Below, piece by piece: positions 1 to 6,295 of a DNA stretch of 9,938 nt. Below the pieces are notes generated by a model. It was not told where the DNA came from and did not search any database. It saw nothing but the letters and a program-made list of their open reading frames with translations. The stretch is from CAYLOP01 sp964385305 (GTDB lineage Bacteria; Chloroflexota; Anaerolineae; Anaerolineales; E44-bin32). The translations under genes were made by a program, and so were the position numbers. Within the stretch, counting starts at the first letter, position 1, and every line of letters starts with the position of its first letter. The stretch lies in NCBI GenBank assembly GCA_964385305.1, contig CAYLOP010000113.1, positions 1 through 9,938 on the forward strand. Direction: 5' to 3'.

Positions 1-343
1 GGGTGTGCCTTAATCTCATTCAACAGCAAGGAGGGTCGGTGTAAAGGCCTTAGACGTAGAAGGTCAATTTCATTCAAGGAAGTTAAGACCATAGGATCGG
101 ATCAGTGGGCGCATCATGAGAGTCTGACGCGGTACACATTAACAAATAGCGCTCACGCATCCCTTGAAGTCCCGGCGAGCGTTCTGCCTACAAAGGCGAG
201 CCCCAAGCGTTGATGCCTGCTAGAACGCAAAAGTGTGACCCTCTTGTGTGGGTAAGGCCCTTTGTGTAGGTCCAAGGGTTCTGAAAGTTGAACGTGCGAG
301 AGGGTATCCTTCATCGGAAAATTAGTGATTATCCGGGCTTATT
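1..343. other. Non-coding or unresolved left edge
   Basis: I see no gene here that I can support. The plus strand is open in frame 1 from the window edge to a TGA at about 211-213. Its roughly 70-residue translation matches nothing I recognise and could be chance. Two weak structural signals are visible. Positions 179-185 (GCGTTCT) pair with 222-228 (AGAACGC) around a small inner GCC/GGC hairpin. An imperfect direct repeat of TTGTGT-GGT type lies at about 244-257 and 262-277. The segment is downstream of the TPR gene, so it could be a 3' untranslated region, but no hairpin followed by a T-run is present. Confidence 0.4.
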
Positions 344-946
344 TCAAGTCTCTTGCGTCTTCTCGGTTTTTCCCTCCTTCAAAGCCTGCCGAGCACCGTG
401 CGCATAGATCGAAGTCGGCAGCGTATCAATCGCTTCGTTAAATCGACGGATAGCGCTGGCCTCGCGACCGGTTCGTCGGCAGGCGAGGCCTAGGTTGTAA
501 TATCCGGCGGATTGATACTTCGCGGCAGGTCGGATCTGCTCATCGGCCATGGCTTCTTCAAGCGTGACGTATGCCGCCTCTGGCTCACCCATGCGCAATT
601 GTGTCACTCCCTTATTGATGAGTACGATTTGCCGGGAGATATCGTCCGCCCCTAGGCGAAGCGCTAAGTGATAGACGTTGAGCGCTTGATCGAAGCGTTT
701 CCTGGAGGTGAGCCAACTACCTAAATCCACGAGTATCCGCACCCTCATCGTGATCAGGTAGAGAGCGATGAGGAAGATGACCAAAGGGATGGGTGCAAAA
801 AGCGACAGGACGACAAAAACAGCGGTTACGCCCAAGCTTTCTAAGGCGAAGCGAGTTGAAACACCTTGTCTTCGGAGGATAGAAAGCGCATCAAAGCCAA
901 GGATATAGACTAGGCCGACCAGAAATATGAGCAGATAGGGTTGCAT
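344..946 (-). CDS. Membrane-anchored TPR protein, last gene of the ArsA-like cluster
   Basis: A 200-residue protein. The N-terminus is hydrophobic, with one helix at about residues 3-19 and a longer hydrophobic stretch at about 34-66 that could hold one or two more. The rest resembles three tetratricopeptide repeats at about 69-99, 104-135 and 142-176, each with the small/large residue spacing of TPR helices (for example YYNLGLACRRTGREASAIRRF). It ends in a charged Lys/Glu-rich tail. TPRs are protein-docking modules, so a membrane-bound scaffold on the cytoplasmic face is the natural reading. The gene starts 27 nt after the stop of the upstream ATPase and is probably co-transcribed with it. 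The ATG at 946 has only a modest SD (AAGG, 10 nt away). It could serve the ATPase pair as a receptor or scaffold; that is inference from context. Confidence 0.8.
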   Translation of the reverse strand: MQPYLLIFLVGLVYILGFDALSILRRQGVSTRFALESLGVTAVFVVLSLFAPIPLVIFLIALYLITMRVRILVDLGSWLTSRKRFDQALNVYHLALRLGADDISRQIVLINKGVTQLRMGEPEAAYVTLEEAMADEQIRPAAKYQSAGYYNLGLACRRTGREASAIRRFNEAIDTLPTSIYAHGARQALKEGKTEKTQET

Positions 947-973
947 ACAGATTTTGCCTTGAGGAAGATTAGA

Positions 974-1948
974 TCAAGCGAAAAGGTAGCTGGCCGTGCG
1001 CTCCAACATCGGCACGCCACGCACTTCTTGATCAAACAATGGAACAATAGCTCGCACATCCGGGAAGCTGCGCTCGATCTCCTCCATATAGGAATCCTGC
1101 ATCGCGATCCGATTTAAGACAAAATCAGGCGAGTTTTCATCTACGCTCTCTTTATCGATTACAAGATTTACGATGACTCCGCCGACAGGGATGCCGAATT
1201 CTTCAAACCAGTTGATGAAGCGTTTGATGACGGCGATGGGCAATGCTTCGGGAAGGGTGATGAAGAAGAAGGATGTTCTTTCCTCATCGGTCAGCAATTC
1301 CTTGGCCTTTTCCATCCGTTCGCGTAGATTTAGAAGGTACTCCATCAACGGATCCTTTTCCTTCTTCTTGGTATAGGAAAGGAGGTCTTTAAGGGATTTA
1401 GCTTCCTCGCGGCTTTGCATCATCTTGTTGACCCACATGCCGTAGACGCTTGACATACCAAGTAACCGGCGAGCGTTTGCGGTCGGCGCGGTGTCAAACA
1501 CATAAGCATCATAGTTGTCATCAAACATGAGATCGATCATGTTCTCGAACATGGCCGATTCTTCAAAAGCCGGATTCATTGTAGCGGATTCGACAAACTC
1601 ATCGGCCTTGGTTTTGATATCCGCGTATCTCAAGAACCATTGGATCTTGGCCGTAAGCTCAACTTTAGATTTCTCGATGGTTTCCTTGGTGTCGATCTCA
1701 TAGGCTTCCAGGTTTGGGGCTCCGTGAACGGGTGTTGGAGCGCCGTAGACATCCTGGTCGAGCAAACTGCTGAGGGAGTGCACCGGGTTGGTCGAGGCCA
1801 ACAGCGTCCGTTTACCCTGGCTGGCAATCCACAATGCTGCTGCGCCGGCCATGACGGTTTTCCCAACCCCACCTTTGCCGCCGAAGAAGAGGTACTTCAT
1901 CTGGTCATGCTCGAGCAAGAATTGACGGGTCGATATTTCGGGGATCAT
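974..1948 (-). CDS. ArsA/Get3-type ATPase, subunit with Asn in switch I
   Basis: A 324-residue single-domain ArsA/GET3-family ATPase, about the length of one ArsA half. Residues 23-31 are the deviant Walker A GGKGGVGKT with its signature lysine. Switch I, normally TDPAHS, reads S-T-N54-P-V-H-S, so the aspartate needed for hydrolysis in Get3 (D57 in yeast) is Asn (codon AAC). Switch II keeps DTAPT (152-156) but continues A-N where the family has G-H. PAFEESAMF (126-134) matches the Get3/ArsA PGxDE helix region. The protein has no cysteine, so the metal sites of ArsA and Get3 are absent. Its ATG overlaps the upstream ATPase stop (ATGA), with SD GGAGGTGA inside the upstream gene, which points to translational coupling. 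It is probably the less active half of a heterodimer. The family call is secure; the substrate is unknown. Confidence 0.92.
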   Translation of the reverse strand: MIPEISTRQFLLEHDQMKYLFFGGKGGVGKTVMAGAAALWIASQGKRTLLASTNPVHSLSSLLDQDVYGAPTPVHGAPNLEAYEIDTKETIEKSKVELTAKIQWFLRYADIKTKADEFVESATMNPAFEESAMFENMIDLMFDDNYDAYVFDTAPTANARRLLGMSSVYGMWVNKMMQSREEAKSLKDLLSYTKKKEKDPLMEYLLNLRERMEKAKELLTDEERTSFFFITLPEALPIAVIKRFINWFEEFGIPVGGVIVNLVIDKESVDENSPDFVLNRIAMQDSYMEEIERSFPDVRAIVPLFDQEVRGVPMLERTASYLFA

Positions 1949-2925
1949 GCCTCACCTCCGAAAAGTGCGTCGGCGACTTTCGAGATCATATCGAGGCCTG
2001 TAATGTCGCGTTCAAACTCTGGCACACTGGCTAGCACCTCTTCGCTGAACGTCTCGTCGATCTTCCTGATGTACTCTTTTTGCATCGTGATCCGATTTCT
2101 TAAATATTCTGGAATTTCCTGTTCTGCCAGCTCGGGCGGGATGACGCGATTCACGATGTACCCGGAGATGGGTACCTGATACTTGGCAAACAGTTTCGCC
2201 GCTTTCAGGGTGTCGAGGATGATCATCTCTTCGGGTGTGACAACGAAGAAGAAGGCCGTCTTCTCTCGATCGGTAAGGATCCCCGATGATGTATTGATCC
2301 GTTGCTTGATGTCGAGCAATTCGGTGAGGATTTGATCTTCCTCCGTTTCCTTATCCCGTTCCAAAATTGCTGCAACTTGTGCGTATTCCTGCATTTCCTC
2401 GCGAAGGTTGGTGATCTTGTCGATCCACTCATCATAGATGCTAGCCATGCTCAGATAATAGAGTGCGTGGCCGAGTGGAACTAAGTCATAGATATAGTAG
2501 TCGTATTGCTCGCCTACGACGATATCGACCACCGCGTCGAAGATGGCGCTCTCCTCCATGGCAGGTTCTGCTGCGGCAGCTTGGATATAATTTTCGATCT
2601 CTTCTGGGATCTCATCTAAGCCATACATATCGAGGATCTTCTTGCGAATTTCATCCTGGTACTGCTTAATGTGTTGATCAGCATCAATTTCCTGGGCGAA
2701 GAGATTGGGCATAATTTCTACGGCGCCCTTACCGAAGATATCCTGTTCGAAGATATCGGATAAAGAGGCTTGAGGATCTACAGAGAAAACAAGGACCTTA
2801 TAGCCCCGCTTTGCCAGCCAATATGCCGTAGCTGCGGAAAATGTCGTCTTGCCCAATCCGCCCTTTCCGCCAAACTCGATATAACGACGGTTTGGATATT
2901 CTTTGAAGACATGTGCGAGTGACAA
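1945..2925 (-). CDS. ArsA/Get3-type ATPase, subunit with degenerate switch II
   Basis: A 326-residue paralogue of the neighbouring ATPase. Residues 19-28 hold the deviant Walker A GGKGGLGKTT. Switch I keeps the catalytic-type aspartate (S-V-D50-P-Q-A-S). Switch II, normally DTAPTGH, reads D147-L-V-P-L-G-H153, so Thr-Ala-Pro-Thr is altered while Gly-His is kept. The motif AEPAMEESAIF (119-129) corresponds to PAFEESAMF in the partner. Late segments (FFFVVTPEE, then IVNRVIPP) are typical of the family. There is no cysteine. The start is TTG at 2925, supported by AGGAG six nt upstream and by the P-loop lying where expected from the N-terminus. It begins 60 nt after the second small protein gene and overlaps the next ATPase by 4 nt. 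The likely product is the partner in an ATPase heterodimer of unknown cargo. Confidence 0.93.
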   Translation of the reverse strand: MSLAHVFKEYPNRRYIEFGGKGGLGKTTFSAATAYWLAKRGYKVLVFSVDPQASLSDIFEQDIFGKGAVEIMPNLFAQEIDADQHIKQYQDEIRKKILDMYGLDEIPEEIENYIQAAAAEPAMEESAIFDAVVDIVVGEQYDYYIYDLVPLGHALYYLSMASIYDEWIDKITNLREEMQEYAQVAAILERDKETEEDQILTELLDIKQRINTSSGILTDREKTAFFFVVTPEEMIILDTLKAAKLFAKYQVPISGYIVNRVIPPELAEQEIPEYLRNRITMQKEYIRKIDETFSEEVLASVPEFERDITGLDMISKVADALFGGEA

Positions 2926-2985
2926 GGTTTTCTCCTTTGTTTGGATAATAGCGTGCTTGATCGAGGGTGCAAGAACGCGCCGGAG

Positions 2986-3267
2986 CTATGCTAGCGCATC
3001 CGTCAAGTCGCGCTCTCTGAGCATGCGACGTTTCCATGTGCTGATCTGCGGCACTACATAAGGGAGAAGTCGCAGAGAGTAGTAGGGTGGCAGAATGGGA
3101 ATTCCAAGCAGGTCTCCCATGGTGATCAAGATGAATAGATGTTCCATGCTGCCACGGGTTTTTAGGGCAAACCGGGTCATGTCGTGCCCGGCCATACCGT
3201 AAAGGAATTCCTTCGCCGAGCGTCCGACTTGTCGCAACCAACTTTCCTGCTTTTCCTCTTCGCTCAT
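2986..3267 (-). CDS. Small membrane-associated protein, paralogue 2 (93 aa)
   Basis: A 93-residue protein of a family I cannot name. It aligns without a gap, at identical residue numbers, with the 99-aa protein encoded just upstream. About 41 of 68 residues (20-87) are identical. Shared blocks are EF-YGM (20-25), RGS-E-LF-LIT-GD (38-52), PILPPYY (57-63), LRLLPY (65-70) and WKR--LRERD (78-87). Residues 43-75 are hydrophobic but broken by several prolines, which suggests a helical hairpin lying in or on the membrane, flanked by basic residues. There is no cysteine. The ATG at 3267 has GGAGG four nt upstream. The gene lies between its paralogue and the ATPase pair. One small protein per ATPase is an attractive but unproven stoichiometry. 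Confidence 0.8.
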   Translation of the reverse strand: MSEEEKQESWLRQVGRSAKEFLYGMAGHDMTRFALKTRGSMEHLFILITMGDLLGIPILPPYYSLRLLPYVVPQISTWKRRMLRERDLTDALA

Positions 3268-3295
3268 TGTGCCTCCGATGTCCGTGGGATGTTCT

Positions 3296-3595
3296 TCAGC
3301 CTATGCCTTCGATAAGTCCTGTCAGGTCGGTCCAGTCGCGTTCACGTAAAAGACTTCGCTTCCATCGGTTCATCATGGGAATTATATATGGGAGTAAGCG
3401 AAGTGTATAGTAGGGGGGTAGGATCGGGAGACCAATGATATCACCAAACGTTATCAAAACGAATAAGCGCTCCACAGAACCGCGTTCTCGTCGTAGATCA
3501 CGTACCCAATCAAAGGTCGTCATTCCGTAGAAGAATTCTGCGGATGCCTTGAGTATGCTGTGCGCAATATTACGGAGTTGCTGTCGCCTGTGCAT
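3296..3595 (-). CDS. Small membrane-associated protein, paralogue 1 (99 aa)
   Basis: A 99-residue paralogue of the next gene, with the same core: YGM at 23-25, RGSVERLFVLITFGD (38-52), PILPPYY (57-63), LRLLPY (65-70) and a basic C-terminal WKRSLLRERDW. It has a basic N-terminus (MHRRQQLR) and a slightly longer tail. The frame stays open upstream to an ATG at 3715, but the start at 3595 is clearly better: AAAGGAG lies 7 nt before it, inside the last codons of the thioredoxin-like gene (AAG GAG TAA GTGC ATG), and the paralogue begins at the equivalent residue. The four-nt gap suggests translational coupling to the upstream gene, which is now frameshifted. Function unknown. The pattern suggests a membrane-inserted or membrane-apposed partner of the ATPases. 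Confidence 0.82.
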   Translation of the reverse strand: MHRRQQLRNIAHSILKASAEFFYGMTTFDWVRDLRRERGSVERLFVLITFGDIIGLPILPPYYTLRLLPYIIPMMNRWKRSLLRERDWTDLTGLIEGIG

Positions 3596-3599
3596 GCAC

Positions 3600-3984
3600 T
3601 TACTCCTTTGGTGGCGACAATCTATCCGCCAGCCATTGTTCCCATTCGCCAGTATCCCAACCGCTAAAGGATGTTTGCCTATTGATGATAAAGCCTGGAT
3701 AGTTTCGTATTCCAAAACGCAGCGATTTAAAAAAACCCTCTAGGGATTGCAGGTCGATGACCCGGATGTGCAATCGCTCTCTGTAATGTAAGGATAATCG
3801 TTGGAGCAAGTTGGTGATTGGTGAGATGAGCGGCATCTCTAAGCATTCTTGGTGGATATGCTTCCTGTATTTCTTGGCGTACGGTTCTACCGATGCCGCT
3901 CGCGGTGAATATCTGTTCACAATCTGAGCATTGAAAGAAGGATGTGGGGATGGGAGCAATGACTTCTAAAGATACCGGCGGCAT
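3600..3984 (-). pseudogene. Thioredoxin-like CxxC protein, frameshifted
   Basis: Two overlapping frames together encode one thioredoxin-fold protein. Frame A (ATG at 3984) gives MPPVSLEVIAPIPTSFFQ, then C19-S-D-C22, and runs to about LTN at residue 56; it would stop early at 3727, giving 85 aa. Frame B supplies the rest, LLQRLSLHYRERLHIRVIDL onward, with the probable cis-proline segment RNYPGFIIN and a C-terminal FSGWD-GEWEQWL helix, ending at 3600. The shift falls on an exact 7-bp tandem duplication (3811-3817 and 3818-3824). Removing one copy restores a continuous reading of about 125 aa. AAGGA lies 14 nt before the ATG, a long spacing. An intact version could be a redox or metal-handling partner of the ATPases, comparable to ArsD, a thioredoxin-fold chaperone of ArsA; that is inference. 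It may be a true pseudogene, a population variant or an assembly error. Confidence 0.8.
3811..3824. repeat. 7-bp perfect tandem duplication causing the frameshift
   Basis: TTGGTGA occurs twice back to back on the plus strand (TCACCAA twice in the coding sense). The flanking bases do not extend the match. Seven is one more than a multiple of three, so the extra copy shifts the reading frame by +1 exactly where the two halves of the thioredoxin-like protein need joining. With one copy the coding sequence reads CTC ACC AAC TTG CTC CAA (L-T-N-L-L-Q). Confidence 0.95.
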
Positions 3985-4008
3985 GCGGATTGTTGCTGTC
4001 CTTCAGTA

Positions 4009-4034
4009 ATGGGAGGGTGTATCCACCCTCCCAT
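4009..4034 (-). terminator. Perfect hairpin between cstA and the ArsA-like cluster
   Basis: ATGGGAGGGTG (4009-4019) pairs perfectly with CACCCTCCCAT (4024-4034) around a 4-nt loop. The stem is GC-rich and begins 21 nt after the cstA stop. In the minus direction it is followed by TACTGAAGG and not by a U-run, so it is not a classic intrinsic terminator. It could be a weak or Rho-assisted terminator, an RNA-stability element, or a differential-expression hairpin within a longer transcript that continues into the cluster. Confidence 0.6.
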
Positions 4035-4055
4035 CCTTCATTTGCAACCGTGCGG

Positions 4056-5771
4056 TCAGACGACCCTGGGGGCTTCTTCTTTGCTAGGCTTCTGAAGTGC
4101 CTTCATGCCATCTACGATGAGGATCAACGCAGCTAGAACGAGCACAACCGCGATAATCCCCACGAGAACCGAGGCGAGGGAGGCTTGCGCTGATGCAGCC
4201 ACTGCCAGCTTTTTGAAGTTCGTGTATGCCAGGAAAATCAGCGCGGCGATTGTGGTGACGATCATAAAGATCGAGGGGTATAGCGCCCAGGTATTCTTTC
4301 TGCCTTCTGACCTCAGCCATAATGAGATCAGCAGAAGGGCTAGACCCGCCATCAACTGGTTCGATGCACCGAAGGCTGCCCAGATCGTGAGCCAGGGGAT
4401 GACCCAGACGAAGATCAGTGTTAGGATCAATGCTACGATGGTCCCTACGTGTACGTTCTTCATGACTGGGATCGCATCGCCGACCAGTTCCGCGCTAGCG
4501 ACACGCATGAAGCGTACGACCAACTGCATGATCGTGATCGCCATGATCGTAAGGAAGACGGAACCGAAGGCGAATCCGAAGCTTTCCGGTATGCCAATTA
4601 CACCGAGGAACTTGGCCAGACCGCCTGAGAAGACGGCAAGTGCTGCGCCTGCGCCGCCAGCGTCCAGGTAGCCTTGAAGGCCACCGAAGGCAACTGTGGC
4701 GGTCAGGAACGCGATCACGGCAAAGGCCATCTCCAAGAACATCGCACCACCACCCACGGGCAACGCGTCCGTTTCCTTCTCCAACTGGCGGGCGGTGCCG
4801 GAAGTGGAGACCAGGCTATGCCATCCGGAGATCGCACCGCAAGCAATCGTCACGAAGAGCATCGGCCACAAGGGCCCACTCGCAGTGGTGAATGTCGTGA
4901 AGGCGGGGAAGTCTCCCATTCCAGGGTGCCAAATCAACAGGCCGAGTGTTCCGCCAACCATCCCTAGTAAAACGATCCAGAAGGAGACGTAGTTCACGGG
5001 CTGGGCGAAGGACCAGATGGGAAGCACTGCGCCAAGATAGCAGAAGGCTATCATGAGCAGTGTGCCGAGGACCTGAGCCTGTGTGTTCCCCCAGAGGATG
5101 ACTGGTGACTCGGGAAGACCGTAGATGGCCCCAAAGATATTGGAGATTGCAGGAAGGGTTCCGAGCCAGATGCCTATGAAGGTGACGACGACTGTGACGA
5201 CAGTCGTGACGATGATGTCTTGCTTCCATTTGTAGGTCATTTGGCCAGCAAGAACGCCCATTAAGACCACGGCGATAATCCCAAACGGAACCGTGGGCTT
5301 CGTCATGAGAGTCTTTCCTACTGCGTTGCCGAACGCGCCCATGATCAGTAGTAGGTAGAAGTAGATGAAAATCATGAGGATTGTGCGCGCCCGCGGCGAG
5401 ATCAGCTTGTAGCTCAGCGCGCCCAGGGTATCGCCATCACGGCGTACACCCATGATCATCGCGCCGTAGTCTTGGACCCAACCAATGAAGAATGTTCCAA
5501 GAATGATCCACATCAGGGCTGGTAACCAACCCCATTGCACAGCGATAATGGGGCCAGTTAGGGGAGCCAGAGCGGCGACGGATTTAAACTGATAGCCGAA
5601 AAGGACATTCCGGCCGGCAGGTGTAAAATCGACCCCATCCATGTACATCTTGGCTGGGGTGGCTTTATTCGGATCGGGCTGCACGATGTTCGTGTTGATG
5701 GAGCGAGCATAAACGCCATATCCGATGCCGACGCCGAGAGCTCCGAGAATAATTACAAAAAGCGAATTCAT
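4056..5771 (-). CDS. cstA: CstA family carbon-starvation transporter
   Basis: A 571-residue polytopic membrane protein of the CstA/BtsT family. E. coli members take up peptides (CstA) or pyruvate (BtsT, YjiY) during carbon limitation; the substrate here cannot be told from sequence. Family marks are DPNK-TPA--Y-DGVDF-P (33-51), VLFGYQF-SVA--AP-TGPIIA (56-77), WVQDYGAMIMGVRRDG in place of the usual HDF region, and PLWPMLFVTIACGAISGWHSLVSTSGT in the second half. At 571 aa it is much shorter than the roughly 700-aa E. coli proteins. I chose ATG 5771 over an in-frame ATG at 5801 because AGGAGG lies 8 nt before it and the first membrane helix follows at once. It lies upstream of the ArsA-like cluster on the same strand, separated by a hairpin. 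A functional link to that cluster is unproven. Confidence 0.93.
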   Translation of the reverse strand: MNSLFVIILGALGVGIGYGVYARSINTNIVQPDPNKATPAKMYMDGVDFTPAGRNVLFGYQFKSVAALAPLTGPIIAVQWGWLPALMWIILGTFFIGWVQDYGAMIMGVRRDGDTLGALSYKLISPRARTILMIFIYFYLLLIMGAFGNAVGKTLMTKPTVPFGIIAVVLMGVLAGQMTYKWKQDIIVTTVVTVVVTFIGIWLGTLPAISNIFGAIYGLPESPVILWGNTQAQVLGTLLMIAFCYLGAVLPIWSFAQPVNYVSFWIVLLGMVGGTLGLLIWHPGMGDFPAFTTFTTASGPLWPMLFVTIACGAISGWHSLVSTSGTARQLEKETDALPVGGGAMFLEMAFAVIAFLTATVAFGGLQGYLDAGGAGAALAVFSGGLAKFLGVIGIPESFGFAFGSVFLTIMAITIMQLVVRFMRVASAELVGDAIPVMKNVHVGTIVALILTLIFVWVIPWLTIWAAFGASNQLMAGLALLLISLWLRSEGRKNTWALYPSIFMIVTTIAALIFLAYTNFKKLAVAASAQASLASVLVGIIAVVLVLAALILIVDGMKALQKPSKEEAPRVV

Positions 5772-5875
5772 TGTGTGCGCCTCCTGCCTTTTCGAAGACA
5801 ACTATTTGAGATGATGATCCGATTATTGTTAGATATTCGATTCGTCCGGAAGAGCACCCCCTTTCCTCATTCAAG

Positions 5876-5920
5876 TCGGAATTGCGCATGCGGCATAAAT
5901 CTTTAAATACACAATTCCGA
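5876..5920. repeat. 9-bp perfect inverted repeat upstream of cstA
   Basis: TCGGAATTG (5876-5884) is the exact reverse complement of CAATTCCGA (5912-5920), with 27 nt between the arms. The intervening sequence contains the palindrome CGCATGCG (5885-5892) followed by an AT-rich stretch. It lies about 105-150 bp before the cstA start. The geometry suits a regulator bound at two half-sites, or a leader hairpin. No regulator gene is nearby to identify it. Confidence 0.55.
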
Positions 5921-5966
5921 TGGCTGTGCCAGCGTTCTCACCTATAGAAACACCGATGCCACGAAT

Positions 5967-6002
5967 CCGATACTCAAATCAAGTAATAACTACTTCAATC
6001 GG
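5967..6002. repeat. Nested imperfect inverted repeat
   Basis: CCGAT (5967-5971) pairs with ATCGG (5998-6002). Inside it, AAGTA (5981-5985) pairs with TACTT (5991-5995) around a 5-nt loop. The two helices are joined by an asymmetric internal loop (9 nt on one side, 2 on the other). The arms are short, so this could be chance, but it sits in the same control region as the longer repeat. Confidence 0.35.
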
Positions 6003-6274
6003 TAAGCGGTGGATAATGGTTTCTTATACCGAGCACTCTATCAAGATGTACAGTATTGGCGCATGAGCTATAACAATAACAAAGCGTTTGTGTGTATTCA
6101 CCAGATGCATACGTTTGGCGAAGTGTTGTCATGAAGTACTTGAGACAGTAAAGCCCGTTGGGATGTCTCTAAGTGTTGCTACGGATCATGATGCCTGTGT
6201 TGCCAGCCGAAATCATGAGAATGTGCTCAGCGCATTTCCACCTTATCACTTGCAGGAGGAAAGGAGATAGTGAC

Positions 6275-6295
6275 ATGTGTCATTCAGGAATGTGA
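6275..6295 (+). other. Six-codon ORF behind a strong SD, possible leader peptide
   Basis: AGGAGG (6254-6259) and AAGGAG (6261-6266) precede an ATG at 6275 by an ideal 8 nt, but the frame encodes only M-C-H-S-G-M before TGA. A GTG at 6270 gives a 9-residue alternative. The site is about 120 nt before the DMT transporter start on the same strand. It could be a leader peptide, the remains of a lost gene, or an accidental purine-rich run. Confidence 0.25.

Noticed and set aside
1..213. Open plus-strand frame entering from the left edge
   Set aside because: About 70 codons without a stop can occur by chance; the translation shows no motif or codon bias that I recognise, and no start is visible.
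974..2925. Naming the ATPases arsA
   Set aside because: They lack every cysteine of the arsenite site, are single-domain, and have no arsenic resistance genes nearby.
3296..3715. 139-aa version of the first small protein starting at 3715
   Set aside because: The first 40 residues overlap the thioredoxin-like gene. The ATG at 3595 has AAAGGAG at ideal spacing and matches the start of the paralogue.
3600..3959. Separate 119-aa gene from a TTG at 3959
   Set aside because: Its first half is an out-of-frame reading of the CxxC region. Only its second half is real protein, continuing the frame from 3984 after the 7-bp duplication.
4105..4992. Several plus-strand open frames opposite cstA
   Set aside because: They are antisense shadows of a clearly coding transmembrane gene, lack ribosome-binding sites and have low-complexity or basic translations.
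6088..6270. 60-aa Cys/His-rich ORF in the intergenic region
   Set aside because: TTG start without SD, no recognisable motif, and it ends at the unrelated purine-rich SD site.
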